Below the pieces are notes generated by a model. It was not told the origin of the DNA and ran no database searches. It saw nothing but the letters and a program-made list of their open reading frames with translations. This document shows, piece after piece, positions 23,101-23,740 of a stretch of DNA of 23,740 nucleotides (positions within the stretch are counted from its first letter, which is position 1; every line of letters begins with the position of its first letter). Origin of the DNA: Bacteroidales bacterium UBA5219 (GTDB lineage: Bacteria; Bacteroidota; Bacteroidia; Bacteroidales; ML635J-15). A program made the position numbers and the translations under genes. The stretch is from the NCBI GenBank assembly GCA_002412425.1, contig DHVB01000078.1, positions 94,315-118,054 on the forward strand, written 5' to 3'.

Positions 23101-23348
23101 TCTTTTTCTGTACAATCATTTTGTATTGCTAAAGTTTTAATTTTTTCGGTGTTGGTAGCAATTTTAATTTTATGTAGTTCTTCAATAATCCTCGACTTCA
23201 TTTCGTCGCAGGCTTTATTTGTAAAAGTAACAGCTAAAATACTTCGCCAAGCCGAACTATTTTGAAACAATAAGTTTATGTATTCTTTAGCAATACTATG
23301 AGTTTTGCCCGAACCAGCAGATGCCGAATAAACTTTAAGATTGTCCAT
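20154..23348 (-). CDS. UvrD/RecB-like (AddA-type) helicase-nuclease
   Basis: A 1064-aa SF1 helicase with a C-terminal nuclease, of the kind that processes double-strand breaks for recombination. Helicase motifs in order: I SASAGSGKTH (8-17), Ia AVTFTNKACDEM (39-50), II LIDEFQDTS, III VGDLKQSIYGWRGGD, IV EDNWRSGKHI, V ILTVHKAKGLAADF and VI YVAFTRARKGLY. The last about 170 residues form a PD-(D/E)XK nuclease: GIVFHKIFENIL supplies the His, DRIIYND the acidic residue, and IIDYKFGE the D-x-K. It is shorter than E. coli RecB and close to the Bacteroidota AddA-like proteins. The AddB-type partner is not in this window. It overlaps its upstream lipoprotein gene (TAATG) and downstream methyltransferase gene (ATGA). 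Confidence 0.93.
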   Translation of the reverse strand: MDNLKVYSASAGSGKTHSIAKEYINLLFQNSSAWRSILAVTFTNKACDEMKSRIIEELHKIKIATNTEKIKTLAIQNDCTEKEVIDNTQKIFTGILHDYSFFSVLTIDSFFQKILRNFTKETKIQYDYELELDSNKVVSTAVDELLEQSNTDENLRPLILELVNEKMQDQKKWDFRSELITYLKNVIKSDYRSFQTQYDVFFKNPENLENLKKELKKIEDDFIKEINSLKKQYEDLLKKYNLTGDDFKGKSRSVINKILKSLTTLQSGVNVDIDNIFDKAFEIEAWLGKDKLNDNVFVAVFNQCYEISAKTQDFLLKNYCTYNSILIISKNLSKTRLINYGLSAIKEYLGRENKFLIDDVPIFLSEIANHNNASFIYEKTGTFYNNFLIDEFQDTSVTQWDSLKPLLEESLAKGFLNIIVGDLKQSIYGWRGGDWKLLAQELKNTFPNYYSEINLEDNWRSGKHIVEFNNSFFKNAIEILSESIKNDVPDDLHEQTSKLLQNTIYENIKQNNKKDFKSEVKIKVFNENNREEILENLVAQIEEIQLNKHPAGSILILVRGNTDGKEIANYILKYSQSENAKPNVTYDVISSDSLFINSNSAVNFIISIFKYLNNNKDEIALSEIYSSYNIDNQEDIDKIFTNKVLESKLQNIQEKIRNKLVYESSEIIINEFELNKKQENIPFLSSFQDLILKFEQRYASEISLFLEFWEEEGKAQNIIVPEKQNAINILTVHKAKGLAADFVLVPFCNWSMNQYNNTIWVSSNTPPFNALPTWAVNYDNKLRNSVFAEDFHLTKFKNIVEAFNILYVAFTRARKGLYISSIDLTDNTNSKISTFLNKTIASPNFQNELNLTISENPDASYTEYYFGETPDAEADAKEDVYINTYPVYLANKKIKIKSSFERDKLDTESESSIRKGIVFHKIFENILYSKNISSAVKKLVHSGFIKSSEQDYYIDEVNKIISKPFVSDWFSEKYKVLNESEIIDKTGQVFRPDRIIYNDEKICIIDYKFGEKENSNYVNQVKRYGKLLKDLNYQNIEIYIWYVLLDFLIKVDANSGNTEKIFLK

Positions 23349-23659
23349 TATTCCTCAGATTCAGGAAACTGAACGCTTACTGTTTCACATTCTATAATAA
23401 TTACAGTTTGTTCCCACTCGTTGGGGTATTTTAAACATTTCACTTTATACTCTCCAACAGGCTTATCTATGGTTTTTGTTGCAAGATTGTCTAAAGAAAA
23501 AACTTTAAGATTATCAATATAAACATCAAGAACATCGCCAGTTTTGTTTGTTACTGCAATTTCACCAGTATGGTTTAGTTCGCAAGTGTTTTTCATTTTG
23601 CAACCAAAAGACAAACTTAGCATTAAAGTTGCAAAAAATAATAATTTAATAATTTTCAT
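23348..23659 (-). CDS. Small lipoprotein of unknown function
   Basis: The 103-aa product has a lipoprotein signal with lipobox LSFGC (Cys20). The mature part is about 84 residues and looks like a small beta-sandwich: GEIAVTNKTGDVLDVYIDN, then KVFSLDNLATKTIDKPVGEY and KVKCLKYPNEWEQTVIIIEC. The pattern suggests a small surface or periplasmic protein; I do not recognise a named family. Its stop and the helicase start share one base (TAATG), so it is the first gene of that unit. It is preceded by a full promoter. Confidence 0.8.
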   Translation of the reverse strand: MKIIKLLFFATLMLSLSFGCKMKNTCELNHTGEIAVTNKTGDVLDVYIDNLKVFSLDNLATKTIDKPVGEYKVKCLKYPNEWEQTVIIIECETVSVQFPESEE

Positions 23660-23681
23660 TTGTTTAAAATTAAAATTTGTT

Positions 23682-23712
23682 CAAAATTAAAGATTTAAAA
23701 CAATTTTTCAAA
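23682..23712 (-). promoter_or_regulatory. Promoter for the lipoprotein-helicase-methyltransferase unit (Bacteroidota type)
   Basis: On the minus strand TTTG (23712-23709), a 19-bp spacer and TAATTTTG (23689-23682) match the -33/-7 boxes, and the ATG follows 22 bp later at 23659. Confidence 0.65.
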
Positions 23713-23720
23713 ACATACTT

Positions 23721-23740
23721 CAGTTAAAAGTTTATAAAGT
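23721..23740. repeat. AAAGTT-type repeat at the window end
   Basis: The last 20 bases, CAGTTAAAAGTTTATAAAGT, are identical to 1794-1813. The array probably continues beyond the window. Confidence 0.65.

Noticed and set aside
20154..23659. Possible phage-defence locus built around the RecB-like helicase-nuclease
   Set aside because: The protein has the full motif set and length of the housekeeping AddA-like enzyme, and its neighbours are not known defence genes.

Overview
The window is an AT-rich chromosomal segment from a member of the Bacteroidota, probably a Bacteroidales-like organism. Three things suggest this. Several transcription units are preceded by the lineage's TTTG / TAnnTTTG promoter pair. 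Start codons follow A-rich leaders without Shine-Dalgarno sequences. The proteins include Bacteroidota-typical types: a small CarboxypepD_reg-like secreted protein, lipoproteins with LS/FxC lipoboxes, an OmpH/Skp protein, and an RsmA with an NFPY motif. The content is mainly housekeeping. I see no phage, transposase, CRISPR array, toxin-antitoxin pair or defence island.

Layout from left to right: (1) a 525-codon gene that fuses 16S rRNA dimethyltransferase RsmA in frame to a HAD phosphatase; (2) a repeat-rich 370-bp gap; (3) a leftward ychF-hisS operon; (4) a rightward secreted CarboxypepD_reg-like protein whose C-terminus runs into an intergenic repeat; (5) lplA plus a lipoprotein, ended by a good intrinsic terminator; (6) a repeat-rich 492-bp gap with a large bistable palindrome; (7) a tight rightward operon of NatA-like ATPase, NatB-like permease and CaCA-type Na+/Ca2+ antiporter; (8) tRNA-Cys(GCA) with its own promoter; (9) a leftward operon of an outer-membrane-like protein, an S41 protease-like lipoprotein and pyrF; (10) a rightward PfkB sugar kinase; (11) a leftward operon of skp-like, glycosyltransferase 2 and ogt; (12) a rightward 23S rRNA m5U methyltransferase gene (rlmD-like); (13) a leftward, overlapping three-gene unit of small lipoprotein, RecB/AddA-like helicase-nuclease and zinc-ribbon methyltransferase.

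The most unusual content is the RsmA-HAD fusion and the set of short intergenic repeats. The repeats include a 9-bp-period unit (AAAGTTNNT), small hairpins of the TTGTCC-GTA-GGACAA type, a copy set sharing CTTCAACTACG..CAGTGCATCGC, and two larger palindromes. They fill most gaps between convergent or unrelated genes, and one reaches into a coding region. No clearly new multi-gene system is evident; functional links beyond operon membership are inference.
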